Shown here: positions 52,238 through 61,135 of the stretch, in pieces
Position numbering within the stretch: the stretch's first letter is position 1
How the letters are laid out: the number at the start of each line of letters is the position of its first letter
Source: Candidatus Nanopelagicales bacterium
GTDB lineage: Bacteria; Actinomycetota; Actinomycetes; S36-B12
NCBI GenBank assembly: GCA_017854795.1
Contig: JAFMHB010000003.1
Location: 77,047-141,046, forward strand
Reading direction: 5' to 3'
DNA: 64,000 nt
The notes under the pieces: model-generated
Databases searched by the model: none
What the model was told of the DNA's origin: nothing
The model's input: the letters and a program-made list of their open reading frames with translations, nothing else
Translations under genes and position numbers: made by a program

Positions 52238-53167
52238 GTGAGTGAAGTTCGCAACGTAATAATTGTTGGATCCGGTCCTGCCGGCTACACGGCAGCGGTT
52301 TACGCGGCGCGTGCGCAACTTAATCCACTCCTTTTTGAAGGGGCAGTGACCGCTGGTGGAGCGCTCATGAACACGACCGAGGTTGAGAACTTTCCTGGCT
52401 TTGAAGACGGAATCATGGGACCGCAGCTCATGGAAAATATGCGCGCACAAGCTGTTCGATTTGGCGCCGAGATTATTACCGATGACATAACCGAGATTAA
52501 CGTTGAAGGTGACATTAAGTCAGTGACTGACGGTGCTGGCAACGTTCATCAAGCCCGAACCTTGATTTTGGCTATGGGATCGGGTTACCGTGAACTTGGT
52601 TTGCCCAATGAGAAGCGACTCAGTGGTCACGGGGTTTCATGGTGTGCAACCTGTGATGGTTTCTTCTTCCGCGACCAAGACATTGCTGTCGTTGGAGGTG
52701 GTGACTCTGCACTAGAAGAAGCAACCTTCCTCACCCGATTCGCTAGGTCTGTGACACTGATTCACCGTCGCGGCGAACTTCGTGGCAGCAAGATCATGCA
52801 AGAGCGTGCGCTGGCAAACGAGAAGATTCACGTCGCTTGGAACAGTGAGGTTGCTGCAATTCATGGTGATGCAAAACTCTCTGGCATCACACTCCGCGAC
52901 ACGGAAAACGGCACCGAACGTGAACTCGCCGTCACCGGACTGTTCATCGCAATCGGCCATGATCCCCGATCGGAACTACTCCCAGGAAAAGTTGAACTCG
53001 ACCCCGAAGGCTACGTACTTGTTCAACCGAATTCGACCCGAACCTCGGCCCCTGGGGTGTTTGCCTGTGGGGATCTCGTTGACCACATCTACCGTCAGGC
53101 GATCACCGCGGCTGGAACCGGTTGCTCGGCAGCCCTTGACGCTGAGCGGTATCTCGCCCACCAGTAG
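52238..53167 (+). CDS. trxB: Thioredoxin-disulfide reductase
   Basis: A 309-residue TrxB using NADPH and FAD to reduce thioredoxin. FAD loop [20 protein letters not shown], redox pair WCATCDG, NADPH loop [11 protein letters not shown] and the terminal [23 protein letters not shown] are present. The track start is TTG 52220; GTG 52238 gives a normal N-terminus. Followed by trxA. Confidence 0.96.
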   Translation: MSEVRNVIIVGSGPAGYTAAVYAARAQLNPLLFEGAVTAGGALMNTTEVENFPGFEDGIMGPQLMENMRAQAVRFGAEIITDDITEINVEGDIKSVTDGAGNVHQARTLILAMGSGYRELGLPNEKRLSGHGVSWCATCDGFFFRDQDIAVVGGGDSALEEATFLTRFARSVTLIHRRGELRGSKIMQERALANEKIHVAWNSEVAAIHGDAKLSGITLRDTENGTERELAVTGLFIAIGHDPRSELLPGKVELDPEGYVLVQPNSTRTSAPGVFACGDLVDHIYRQAITAAGTGCSAALDAERYLAHQ

Positions 53168-53219
53168 CAGTAGCGCCAGACCTTTTCGCTAAGTTAGCCA
53201 CTAATCAAAGGAGAATCAC

Positions 53220-53540
53220 ATGGGAGCAACCAAAATCGTCACCGACGCCAACTTCGCCGACGAAGTACTCATGAGCGAGAAGCCCGTTCTCGTTGACTTT
53301 TGGGCCGAATGGTGTGGACCATGCAAGATGGTTGCCCCGATCCTTGAGGAAATTGCAGCAGCCAATGATGGAATCGTGATCGCAAAGATGAATGTTGACG
53401 AAAACCCGTCAACACCCGCCTCTTACGGCATCACGTCAATCCCCACCATGAACGTGTACCAGGGCGGTCAGATCGTAAAGACAATCATTGGTGCAAAGCC
53501 AAAGGCTGCTTTACTCGCTGACCTGGCTCCGTACCTGTAG
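53220..53540 (+). CDS. trxA: Thioredoxin
   Basis: A 106-residue thioredoxin with the WCGPCK active site in VDFWAEWCGPCKMVAP and the cis-proline IPTMNVY. AAAGGAG precedes the ATG. Substrate of the adjacent TrxB and a general cytosolic reductant. Confidence 0.98.
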   Translation: MGATKIVTDANFADEVLMSEKPVLVDFWAEWCGPCKMVAPILEEIAAANDGIVIAKMNVDENPSTPASYGITSIPTMNVYQGGQIVKTIIGAKPKAALLADLAPYL

Positions 53541-53543
53541 GCA

Positions 53544-54593
53544 ATGCTCCGCCTTGGTTCAACCGGGGCGGCCGTTGCGGAGGTTCGCGCACGGCTCGCG
53601 CACCTCGGTTTACTTGATAACAAGAACGACAGTACCGACACCGAAAATATCTATGATGAAAACGTCGCTATTGCTATTCGCACCTTTCAACAGGAGCGCG
53701 GAATCACCGTTGACGGTCTTGTTGGCCCAGAAACCTTTCGCCGTCTCGAGGAAGCGCGCTGGCAATTAGGGGATCGGGTACTTTCATTCACTCCGGGTCA
53801 TTTAATGGTCGGGGACGACGTAACCGAACTCCAGCGCCGGCTCAATCAACTGGGCTTTAATGCTGGGCGCCCTGATGGCATTTTTGGCTCAGGGACTGAT
53901 CTTGCACTGCGCGAGTTTCAACGTGGTGTGGGTGTAAGTGCTGACGGGACCTGCGCATTAGACACACTGCGTGCATTTGAGCGACTCTCTCGCTCGATTA
54001 TTGGTGGGGACTCGGGTGCATTACGTGAGCATGCATCCCTTGCCTCACTGCGAACTGGAATCGTAGACAAAGTGATCGTGATTGACCCGGGTGAGAGCGT
54101 CCACCCGGAATTGACTTACGCAATTTGCGCTCGAATCGAGGGTCGGTTGGCAGCCCTAGGTACTCAAGTTCTTCTGACCCGACCGGAAATTCCCGTGGTT
54201 CAGAAAACTCAGTCGACACTTGCGGAGTTTGCAAACGCTATGGACGCCGACATTGTGATCTCGTTGCATCTTGATCACGTGGAGAGCCCAAAACCCAATG
54301 GGATTTCTGTTTACTATTTTGGTTTGCCTAATGCTGGTGTCCATTCACCCGGTGGTCGAATTCTGGCGGGGTTAATAAATGAGGAACTCATCAGCCGAAC
54401 CGATCGGAAAGACTGTCAGATTCACGCGAGGACTTGGGACCTACTGCGGTTCACCAAGATGCCCACCGTTCGCATTGAGCTCGGATACATGTCTAACGTT
54501 GGAGATGCGAAGCGTTTAACCTCGGAGGCTTTCCACGACGCCGTGGCTGAAGGCGTTGTGGCAGCACTCACAAAGTTTTGCTCTCCCCGTTAG
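53544..54593 (+). CDS. cwlM: CwlM-like amidase-fold protein
   Basis: A 349-residue protein with two peptidoglycan-binding repeats (about 1-65 and 80-145; for example LGSTGAAVAEVRARLAHLGLL and LNQLGFNAGRPDGIFGSGTDLALREFQ) and an amidase_3 fold. The amidase zinc ligands look incomplete: the first site reads IDPGESVHPE instead of IDPGHGG, while ISLHLDH and RIELGYMSN retain His and Glu. Mycobacterial CwlM, in the same position after trxC, is a cytosolic regulator of MurA rather than an enzyme. No signal peptide is seen, supporting that role. Confidence 0.87.
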   Translation: MLRLGSTGAAVAEVRARLAHLGLLDNKNDSTDTENIYDENVAIAIRTFQQERGITVDGLVGPETFRRLEEARWQLGDRVLSFTPGHLMVGDDVTELQRRLNQLGFNAGRPDGIFGSGTDLALREFQRGVGVSADGTCALDTLRAFERLSRSIIGGDSGALREHASLASLRTGIVDKVIVIDPGESVHPELTYAICARIEGRLAALGTQVLLTRPEIPVVQKTQSTLAEFANAMDADIVISLHLDHVESPKPNGISVYYFGLPNAGVHSPGGRILAGLINEELISRTDRKDCQIHARTWDLLRFTKMPTVRIELGYMSNVGDAKRLTSEAFHDAVAEGVVAALTKFCSPR

Positions 54594-54669
54594 GCCAAAC
54601 CAGTCGCAATAGAAAACCTAGTCCAACGCCAATACCGATCAAAAGCACTGCCGAGAAGAATCTTTTCAC
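54568..54669 (-). CDS. 33-residue single-span membrane peptide
   Basis: Too short for the ORF track as called. GTG 54669 with GGAGG six bases upstream gives MKRFFSAVLLIGIGVGLGFLLRLVWPNGESKTL-type sequence: a basic start, one hydrophobic helix and a short polar tail. It is convergent with cwlM, overlapping it by 26 bases, and its start lies close to the divergent thioesterase start. The strong ribosome site and clean helix support it as a real gene; function unknown. Confidence 0.55.
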   Translation of the reverse strand: MKRFFSAVLLIGIGVGLGFLLRLVWPNGESKTL

Positions 54670-54699
54670 CTCGTACCTCCCATGTGGAAGACTACGCGA

Positions 54700-55128
54700 A
54701 TGAGTAACTGGGGCGGCTACACCCACCGGGTTCGATACAACGAGGTTGACCCGCAGAGCATTGTGTTCAATTCCCGCTACCTTGAGTTTTTTGATGCAGC
54801 TAATATTGAATTTTTCCGGGAATACGGCTATCCACTTGACGCAATGGCCGCGGCAGGACTCGAGCCTGTTGTTGTTGAGGCAAATATTCGCTACCACGCC
54901 TCGGCACAGGTCGATCAACTCCTTCATATTGATGTGAGTTGCCCACGATTGGGAAATACAAGTTTTGATTTGAGTTTTGAAGCTCGGATTCAGGATCCTG
55001 AAACTGGCTCACTCTCAGAGAGAGTCATCACTTCAGCGACTATCAGTTACGTGAATGTGGACCAAGTAACTAGGACGTCAACACCAATTCCACAGGAATT
55101 CCGAAGTTTCCTTGGGTCGGCAAAATAA
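54700..55128 (+). CDS. Hotdog-fold acyl-CoA thioesterase (4HBT-like)
   Basis: A protein of 142 residues (148 from the alternative ATG 54682). The N-terminal VRYNEVDPQSIVFNSRYLEFFDAANIEFFREYGY is the YbgC/4-hydroxybenzoyl-CoA thioesterase signature, with Asp as the catalytic acid. It hydrolyses acyl-CoA thioesters of unknown identity. Converges with the rhomboid gene with two bases between stops. Confidence 0.87.
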   Translation: MSNWGGYTHRVRYNEVDPQSIVFNSRYLEFFDAANIEFFREYGYPLDAMAAAGLEPVVVEANIRYHASAQVDQLLHIDVSCPRLGNTSFDLSFEARIQDPETGSLSERVITSATISYVNVDQVTRTSTPIPQEFRSFLGSAK

Positions 55129-55130
55129 AA

Positions 55131-55973
55131 TTACGCAACAAGCTGCGTAATGGGCGCTAAAAGTTCATTAATTTGATTTGTGCGTAATACGGTGAACGCG
55201 ACAAGAATCAGAATCAATCCGACAACTCCAGCAATCTGTACCGTGATTCGGATTCGTTTTGGTGGGAACACCATTATTGCGGCTACGGCCGCACCAACGA
55301 CTAAACCACCAAAATGCGCTCGCCAGTCAACCCCTGGTGAAAAGAATCCAATGGCAACGTTGACGACAAGTAGAAACAACACCTGCTTAATGTCATAGCG
55401 CAATCGGCGACCGGCAACGATTAATGCACCCATCAAACCAAAGATCGCACCTGATGCTCCAACAGAAACTGTTTGTAAATCTGAGAACCAGTATGAAGCG
55501 ACTGAACCACCGAGTGCGGAAAGAAGGTACAAAACAATAAATCGCGTGTGCCCAAGAATTCGCTCAAGGGTTGGACCGAGAAAGAACAGCACATACATGT
55601 TGAATGCTATGTGAATAAAGGATCCGTGCAAGAAAGCGCTTGTAAATAAGCGCCACCACTCGCCACCTTGTGCAATTGCCACGGGGTACATGCCGTAGTC
55701 GACGGCTACTTTGTTAACGCCTTGGGCATATTGAATCGCAAACAAAACAACGTTGAGCCCAATGAGGAAGTAGGTAACACGCGGAGTGCTGATCAATGCA
55801 CCACCAGCAACCGTTTTGGCAGCTGGTGGCACATTGGTTTTCATGCAGTCTGGGCACCTATATCCGACGGGTGCGGCAATCATGCATTCGGTGCAAATTG
55901 GATTCTCACACCGTGAGCATGAAATACGCGTTGGTCTATCCGGATGCCGATAGCAGGAGGGGGTTTCTTCCAC
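55131..55973 (-). CDS. Rhomboid-family intramembrane serine protease
   Basis: A 280-residue protein with an N-terminal B-box-like zinc finger (CYRHPDRPTRISCSRCENPICTECM) and six membrane helices. The catalytic serine lies in GASGAIFG, the histidine in WRAHFGG, and HIAFNMYVLFFLGPTLE is typical. GTG start 5 bases after ppiA on the same strand, so the two are one operon. In mycobacteria a rhomboid also sits beside ppiA. Confidence 0.93.
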   Translation of the reverse strand: MEETPSCYRHPDRPTRISCSRCENPICTECMIAAPVGYRCPDCMKTNVPPAAKTVAGGALISTPRVTYFLIGLNVVLFAIQYAQGVNKVAVDYGMYPVAIAQGGEWWRLFTSAFLHGSFIHIAFNMYVLFFLGPTLERILGHTRFIVLYLLSALGGSVASYWFSDLQTVSVGASGAIFGLMGALIVAGRRLRYDIKQVLFLLVVNVAIGFFSPGVDWRAHFGGLVVGAAVAAIMVFPPKRIRITVQIAGVVGLILILVAFTVLRTNQINELLAPITQLVA

Positions 55974-55978
55974 TGAAA

Positions 55979-56497
55979 TTAGCTGCGAACAATCTCAATC
56001 GATTGGATCACAACATCTGACTTCGGGCGATCTTGCGAACCAGTTTCAACAGCTGCAATTGCGTCGACGACATCGCGACCGGCCTGATCTGCAACTTCAC
56101 CGAAAATCGTGTGCTTGAAATTTAGCCACGTGGTTGCAGCAACGGTAATGAAAAACTGTGAACCATTTGTTCCTGGTCCCGAATTTGCCATTGCCAAGAG
56201 GTACGGCTTATCGAATGTGAGTTCTGGGTGTGCCTCGTCCTCGAAGCGGTAACCGGGTCCACCTGTTCCTGTACCAAGTGGGTCTCCACCTTGAATCATG
56301 AATCCTGGAATGATCCGGTGAAAGATAACGTCCTTGTACAAGGGTGCGGACGTCTTCGCGCTCACGCGGGGGTCGGTCCATTCCTTGGTTCCTTCTGACA
56401 GGCCAGTGAAGTTTTCTACTGTTTTGGGTGCGTGGTCGGGGAAAAGATTGCAGGTAATGTCGCCAAGATTTGTATGAATAATCGCTTGTAATGTCAT
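55979..56497 (-). CDS. ppiA: Peptidyl-prolyl cis-trans isomerase (cyclophilin)
   Basis: A 172-residue cytosolic cyclophilin. The segments DVIFHRIIPGFMIQGGDPLGTGTGGPGYRFEDE and LAMANSGPGTNGSQFFIT carry the catalytic arginine and substrate groove. ATG 56497 is used; the track ORF (56686) reads back into tRNA-Ala. Next to tRNA-Ala, as in the mycobacterial gyrA region. Confidence 0.95.
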   Translation of the reverse strand: MTLQAIIHTNLGDITCNLFPDHAPKTVENFTGLSEGTKEWTDPRVSAKTSAPLYKDVIFHRIIPGFMIQGGDPLGTGTGGPGYRFEDEAHPELTFDKPYLLAMANSGPGTNGSQFFITVAATTWLNFKHTIFGEVADQAGRDVVDAIAAVETGSQDRPKSDVVIQSIEIVRS

Positions 56498-56628
56498 GGG
56501 CTGATCTTTCCACGCTGCCTTGGCACCTATTCGCGCGGGCGTGTACTTGTGGCCTGAAAGTGAGCCAATCGTTGCGCCTGTGCGCTCACCAACGGGCACA
56601 AGTGCTAACAAACAAGTAATAAAACTTG

Positions 56629-56701
56629 TGGAGCTTAGGAGACTCGAACTCCTGACATCTGCCTTGCAAAGGCAGCGCTCTACCAACTGAGCTAAAGCCC
56701 C
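56629..56701 (-). tRNA. tRNA-Ala (TGC)
   Basis: On the minus strand GGGGCTTTAGCTCAG opens the cloverleaf, the anticodon loop is TTTGCAA (anticodon TGC) on stem CTGCC/GGCAG, and the T arm has GTTCGAGTC. The acceptor stem closes as GGGGCTT/AAGCTCC with discriminator A. Confidence 0.97.
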
Positions 56702-56759
56702 TCATGTAACGGGATGTGCTCCGGAAACAGTGTGAACTGTTTTCGACGCGAGGGAGATG

Positions 56760-56885
56760 CTAGCGCAGGTCCTGACTGGCCCCAACTTCAGACCATAGGT
56801 CGTCGTCAGTTTCAACTTCAGTGACCTTTCGATACACCAAATACCCGACACCTGCTAAAAGGATGAGTAACAGCAACTTCTTCAT
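56760..56885 (-). CDS. DLW-39 family small membrane protein
   Basis: A 41-residue protein missing from the ORF track. ATG 56885 gives MKKLLLLILLAGVGYLVYR, one membrane helix, followed by an acidic tail with the DDLWSEVGAS motif that names the actinobacterial DLW-39 family. It lies between tRNA-Ile and tRNA-Ala, near the position where this family is usually found. Function unknown. Confidence 0.8.
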   Translation of the reverse strand: MKKLLLLILLAGVGYLVYRKVTEVETDDDLWSEVGASQDLR

Positions 56886-57076
56886 GGGTCAAAGATACAC
56901 CGCTATCCCTCTAAGACAAAAATCCTGGTTTCTCCTGCTCCAATGTCCATATATTTCGCATTCTGACTAAATCCATGGATATTCGCTAATCGACCATCTG
57001 TGAACAAATACTCCCGAATATGCCAATTGTTGACCAAAAGTGCCTGGAAAATGCTGATGGCGGGGTCAAGGCTGGG

Positions 57077-57151
57077 TGGGCCCAGATGGACTTGAACCAT
57101 CGACCTCTTCCTTATCAGGGAAGCGCTCTAACCAAGCTGAGCTATGGGCCC
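57077..57151 (-). tRNA. tRNA-Ile (GAT)
   Basis: On the minus strand GGGCCCATAGCTCAG starts the molecule, the anticodon loop is CTGATAA (GAT) on stem CTTCC/GGAAG, the T arm has GTTCAAGTC, and the acceptor stem GGGCCCA/TGGGCCC is perfect with discriminator A. Confidence 0.97.
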
Positions 57152-57319
57152 GCATCGCACGAATGGCGAAGGTTAAGGCTACCGCCTCGCGTTACCGGCT
57201 ACAAACCCGGTTCACTACTTGGAAAAAGTGTCGCGCTACCAAAGGTAATCGGTGGTCGATCGTGTTCAGTCTGATAGGACGAAAAATAGGACAATTGAGG
57301 GTTGTTACGCACATCGAAA

Positions 57320-58774
57320 CTACTTCAGCGAGGACAAAATTTCCGAGACCTCAACAGTTGAACATCGAATTTGCCAGTCACTAATGCCGTAGGGAACGAT
57401 CAATCGGCCTTGGTGCACTAAGCCGCCGCAGGAGTAGACGACATTCGGCACATATCCATTGCGTTCTTCCTCTGTTGGTTCGATCAAAGGTTCCGGCAAA
57501 CGCCCAAGCACCTTACTGGGATCAGACTTGTCAAGGAGTAGAGCTCCAATGCAGTAACGCCGCATCGGACCTGCACCATGCGTTAAGACCAGCCACCCTT
57601 CATCAATTTCCATGGGTGATCCGCAGTTACCCATGTGCACGAGTTCCCAGGGTTGTTCTGCGCCAATAAGGGGATTTACGTCGTTCCAGTGGTATCCGTC
57701 AGAGGAAAATGTCAAAGAAATGAATTCGCGATCATGGCGCGAGAGTGCGCAGTACCTATCGGCAATTCGTTTTGGAAAGAAAGCTAATCCTTTATTTTGC
57801 ACGGCGACCCCTGTCATCGGCATGGAGGAGAAGGATTGAAAATCATCGGTTTCTATCACGCGTGTGTTAACAGAAGAACCGTCATATGCCGTGTAACTGG
57901 CCCGATAGCGAACCGGCTCGTCTTCATCCTCGAGCCTGACAAATCGTGCATCTTCCATTCCTCGACGTTCATCGGGGGCAACGGGCCACAACACTCGCTC
58001 GCTGAGATCTGAGTCATGTGGGAAGTCACTTTCATAACTACTACGAGCTATCTCATCCATAGCCCTAATGAGTTCTACTGATGGGGTATGCCGCACCCCA
58101 GCCAAATCAAGTTGGGTCAGACTCGCCATGAGATCTTCTGGTGTGAACTTATCCGGCAACATCGCCAGAACCAACTCTAAATCAGCGCTATCAACCCCTG
58201 CCTCAAGTGCAGCCTGACGTACCAAACGATTACGAAGAACTGTGAATCTCTTCGCGCGGGTAGACGCAAAAGGGGATGCTGGATCAACGTTAATTTGTCC
58301 ATCGCTCGATATAAAACCTGAGCGAAACACTATGGTAGAAATGTGACCTTCACCAACAGCTCGTACGCTGAGGATGAAGCGTAAAGTGTCCGAATCTTCC
58401 TCCCCTTCATTGGGAAAAGGGACTATCGAAGGATTGAAATAGGCAGCCCCTTCAAGGGCGTACTCCTGAGTGAAAAAGGCCCCGATAAGTGCTTTGCGTT
58501 CATCTGAAATGGGTTCCTTAACGAGATGGGCAACAGCCCGAAAGTGGGCATCAAATTGCCCTTTCAGATTTTTGTGGCGAGACTCGAATTGCTTTTCCAC
58601 TGTATGCAGTGTCCGAACAACAACGTCCTCTTTCAAGGACAGTGCACGTTGGAGAACCTGAGGAATTCGAGAATGACCGTTGATGAGTTCCTCTTCACCA
58701 GGAATGAACAACCGACACAGCACCCGCTCAGAGTCGCCGTGAAGAGAAAGAGAGGTTCGCTGGAAGGTCTTCAT
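57320..58774 (-). CDS. GH130-family mannoside phosphorylase
   Basis: A 484-residue protein whose C-terminal part is the GH130 five-bladed propeller: RGMEDARFVRLEDE, GNCGSPMEIDEGWLVLTHGAGPMRRYCIGALLLD and NVVYSCGGLVHQGRLIVPYGISD. GH130 enzymes phosphorolyse beta-1,2- or beta-1,4-mannosides to mannose-1-phosphate. About 180 N-terminal residues precede the propeller, as in the longer beta-1,2-mannoside phosphorylases. It is the last gene of a three-gene operon (GT4, 332-residue protein, GH130), each overlapping by ATGA. Confidence 0.88.
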   Translation of the reverse strand: MKTFQRTSLSLHGDSERVLCRLFIPGEEELINGHSRIPQVLQRALSLKEDVVVRTLHTVEKQFESRHKNLKGQFDAHFRAVAHLVKEPISDERKALIGAFFTQEYALEGAAYFNPSIVPFPNEGEEDSDTLRFILSVRAVGEGHISTIVFRSGFISSDGQINVDPASPFASTRAKRFTVLRNRLVRQAALEAGVDSADLELVLAMLPDKFTPEDLMASLTQLDLAGVRHTPSVELIRAMDEIARSSYESDFPHDSDLSERVLWPVAPDERRGMEDARFVRLEDEDEPVRYRASYTAYDGSSVNTRVIETDDFQSFSSMPMTGVAVQNKGLAFFPKRIADRYCALSRHDREFISLTFSSDGYHWNDVNPLIGAEQPWELVHMGNCGSPMEIDEGWLVLTHGAGPMRRYCIGALLLDKSDPSKVLGRLPEPLIEPTEEERNGYVPNVVYSCGGLVHQGRLIVPYGISDWQIRCSTVEVSEILSSLK

Positions 58775-59769
58775 GCCGGTACCTCAGCAAAAATATTTGC
58801 TCGATCAGCCACACTGAGATAGGCGAGGGTGGATTCAGCACCATTGTTTTCGTTCCTGCCATCTTGAGTTAGGCCGTCGAACCCTGCTCCTGTCGCGAGG
58901 TCACACATAGAGACACCTTGGTCGTTATGACCATCAAACCATTGGTACGCCCTACGAATCGAACGAATCCACATTGGATCACTTGTGATGTCATAGGCAG
59001 TTGAGCATGCATCTGCCATAGCTGCAATTTCAATGGGCTGCTGATCAAATGCAGGCAAGACATCACCTGGCGCCCACCCTTTGTGGGGAATGGGTGAAAA
59101 GTGGTCACCATTCATTTGTATCTCAATCAACCAATTGAGCATCAGCATTCCCAATCGCATCTGGTCTTGTCGCTGCAAGTGAAGTCCCCCCAACATAAGC
59201 ACCTCAGGAATTACTGCATTCGCATAAGTGAGCCTCGGCTCCGGCCACGGCCAAGTCAGCGTCGTTGGAATGGGTATTGCAGCAAGTGCATCCTCGAGGA
59301 GTGCTTTAGCTACACGATCTCCGGGAAGCACATGCAGAACTTCGGAAGCACCAAGTGCGGCAAAGGCCATGGATCGCACGAATGGGGAACGTCTGCGTGC
59401 AGAAAGCTGGAATCGTTCGTACGCCTCAGTACCCTGATTGTTATCACCACTCATTCGGACAGTTGTCCCCCAGGCCCACAGTGCCCGACCCCAATGATCA
59501 TGTGTGCTCGGTTCACCTGACCATAAGCCGTCAATGCTAAGCCTATTCTGAATGAGGCCCTGAGAGTCTTGGGATTGTTCAAGGAAAGCTAAATAGATAG
59601 ACAGCATGCGTTGAAGTTGCAGGTCTTTTGATCGTAACCTTTGTAACACAACTACACCGCGTGCAACGTCATCAACGCAATAACCGTGTTCGGGACGTGG
59701 TTGGTTCCCGTCACAATGTTCGAATAGACCTACGTTGTCCGTGATGGATACGAGATGATCCATCCTCAT
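58771..59769 (-). CDS. Alpha/alpha-barrel glycosidase-like protein
   Basis: A 332-residue protein with repeating helices and aromatic segments (HGYCVDDVARGVVVLQRL, DHWGRALWAWGTT, SPIPHKGWAPGDVLPAFDQQPIE, NENNGAESTLAYLSV) typical of an (alpha/alpha)6 barrel sugar enzyme. I do not assign a family number. It lies between a GT4 and a GH130 gene with ATGA overlaps on both sides, so it very likely acts on the same mannoside. Reaction unknown. Confidence 0.65.
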   Translation of the reverse strand: MRMDHLVSITDNVGLFEHCDGNQPRPEHGYCVDDVARGVVVLQRLRSKDLQLQRMLSIYLAFLEQSQDSQGLIQNRLSIDGLWSGEPSTHDHWGRALWAWGTTVRMSGDNNQGTEAYERFQLSARRRSPFVRSMAFAALGASEVLHVLPGDRVAKALLEDALAAIPIPTTLTWPWPEPRLTYANAVIPEVLMLGGLHLQRQDQMRLGMLMLNWLIEIQMNGDHFSPIPHKGWAPGDVLPAFDQQPIEIAAMADACSTAYDITSDPMWIRSIRRAYQWFDGHNDQGVSMCDLATGAGFDGLTQDGRNENNGAESTLAYLSVADRANIFAEVPA

Positions 59770-60944
59770 GAGGCTTCACTCAGGGCAGCACGAACTAATG
59801 GTTCACGCTCAAGTGTGGCTCCACTCAGCGGGTTTCTTTGTTCATAGATGATGGAATGGGCAAGTTTATTGAATTCATTTCCCACGGAAGGCCAAAGGAA
59901 CTTAGTTGACTTAATCCGGGTCTGTGAACGCATATGCCTTCGAATTTGCGGCTGCAGAATCAATTGTTGTAAGGCATCAGCGATGTCATCCGGATTTTGA
60001 TGATCCACTAGGGCTCCCGTGCCGTCACCTAGAAGTTCAACTGCATGTGGAAAGCGTGTCGCGATAACTGGGCCACCCGCAACCATCGCCTCAGCTAACA
60101 CACCAGATGTAACCTGATCTCGCGCATCGTATGGCAACAAATAGAAGTCGGCCGACGTGATCACCCGCGCCAACGCCGCTGAATCAAGGTAACCATCTAA
60201 AAAATGGACATGATCGGCAACACCAAGTGTTCGGGCCAGATTTTCTAAGTATTCTCGGTATCGGTAACCGTCACGTTGCACCACTTTAGGGTGGGTTTGA
60301 CCGACAACATAATAATCCGGCATTGGATCAACGTCGCGTAGTTGCGCAAGGGCTTCAATCCCCCATTCGATTCCCTTCCCTTCTCCCAAGAGTCCCCATG
60401 TGAGAATTCGGGGTCGCATTCGGATTTCTTCACCACGCTCAGGAATGCTCAGCCCCGGCGCACCGTGTGGAATTACTTTGATACGACGTTTATAAACATT
60501 ATGTGATCGAATCAGGGATTGAAGTGCTGATTCGGAAAGCACAACGACAGTGTCCGAGTCATCTAGAAGGGTTTGAACAACATGCTGTTGTCCTGGAGTC
60601 GGTTGAGCCGCAACGGTATGCAAAACACTAATGAAAGGGACCTTCAGGCCACTGAGAATCTCGAGAAGCTCAACTCCATCGTCCCCGCCGTATATGCCAA
60701 ACTCGTGCTGCACGATCACAATGTCGTGGTCATTAAGTGTGCGGATGGTTCGTGCGACATCACTTTTCGTGTCGTGGTCAGCAATGATTATCGGATTGTT
60801 CGCTGGTTCCTTATTTCCCCCTAACCGCACGATATTCACGTCTATCCCCGTCCCTGTGATTGCCGTCGCGAGTGATCGCGAAAAAGTCGCGATTCCACAT
60901 TGGGTCGGTGGATAAGTGCTGAGCATGGCAATCCGCAAATTCAT
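59766..60944 (-). CDS. GT4-family glycosyltransferase
   Basis: A 392-residue GT-B glycosyltransferase. N-terminal MLSTYPPTQCGIATFSRSLA and C-terminal TWGLLGEGKGIEWGIEALAQL and TSGVLAEAMVAGGPVIATRFPHAVELL (donor site with the acidic pair region) fit GT4. First gene of the operon with the 332-residue protein and GH130, suggesting a linked beta-mannoside synthesis and breakdown system. Donor sugar not readable. Confidence 0.85.
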   Translation of the reverse strand: MNLRIAMLSTYPPTQCGIATFSRSLATAITGTGIDVNIVRLGGNKEPANNPIIIADHDTKSDVARTIRTLNDHDIVIVQHEFGIYGGDDGVELLEILSGLKVPFISVLHTVAAQPTPGQQHVVQTLLDDSDTVVVLSESALQSLIRSHNVYKRRIKVIPHGAPGLSIPERGEEIRMRPRILTWGLLGEGKGIEWGIEALAQLRDVDPMPDYYVVGQTHPKVVQRDGYRYREYLENLARTLGVADHVHFLDGYLDSAALARVITSADFYLLPYDARDQVTSGVLAEAMVAGGPVIATRFPHAVELLGDGTGALVDHQNPDDIADALQQLILQPQIRRHMRSQTRIKSTKFLWPSVGNEFNKLAHSIIYEQRNPLSGATLEREPLVRAALSEAS

Positions 60945-61123
60945 CTGCTAGTCCCTTCAATTGGTTAGAACGCCAATGGTGCTGGAGATCCAGAGTCAAA
61001 ACGCGGTCAAAGTAGGCAATAGTCAGACAATGACCATTCATTTGGGACCATTTCGCGAGTCGCATATGACCTCGCGAGCCAACACATTGGAGGTGTTGCT
61101 GATATTCGGCCCACTGTGAGCGA

Positions 61124-61129
61124 TAGCCT
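61124..61129 (+). promoter_or_regulatory. Candidate -10 box TAGCCT for leaderless rmlA
   Basis: TAGCCT, six bases (TACGAG), then GTG at 61136, in the 191-base divergent gap between the GT4 and rmlA genes. Confidence 0.5.
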
Positions 61130-61135
61130 TACGAG

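Noticed and set aside
56903-57100. Minus-strand ORF of 65 residues between tRNA-Ile and the DLW-39 gene
   Set aside because: Its start lies inside tRNA-Ile, no ribosome site or known domain; possibly a remnant but not supportable.
60945-61135. Replication origin or DnaA boxes near gyrA
   Set aside because: No cluster of TTATCCACA-like boxes is present; the origin must lie beyond the right edge.
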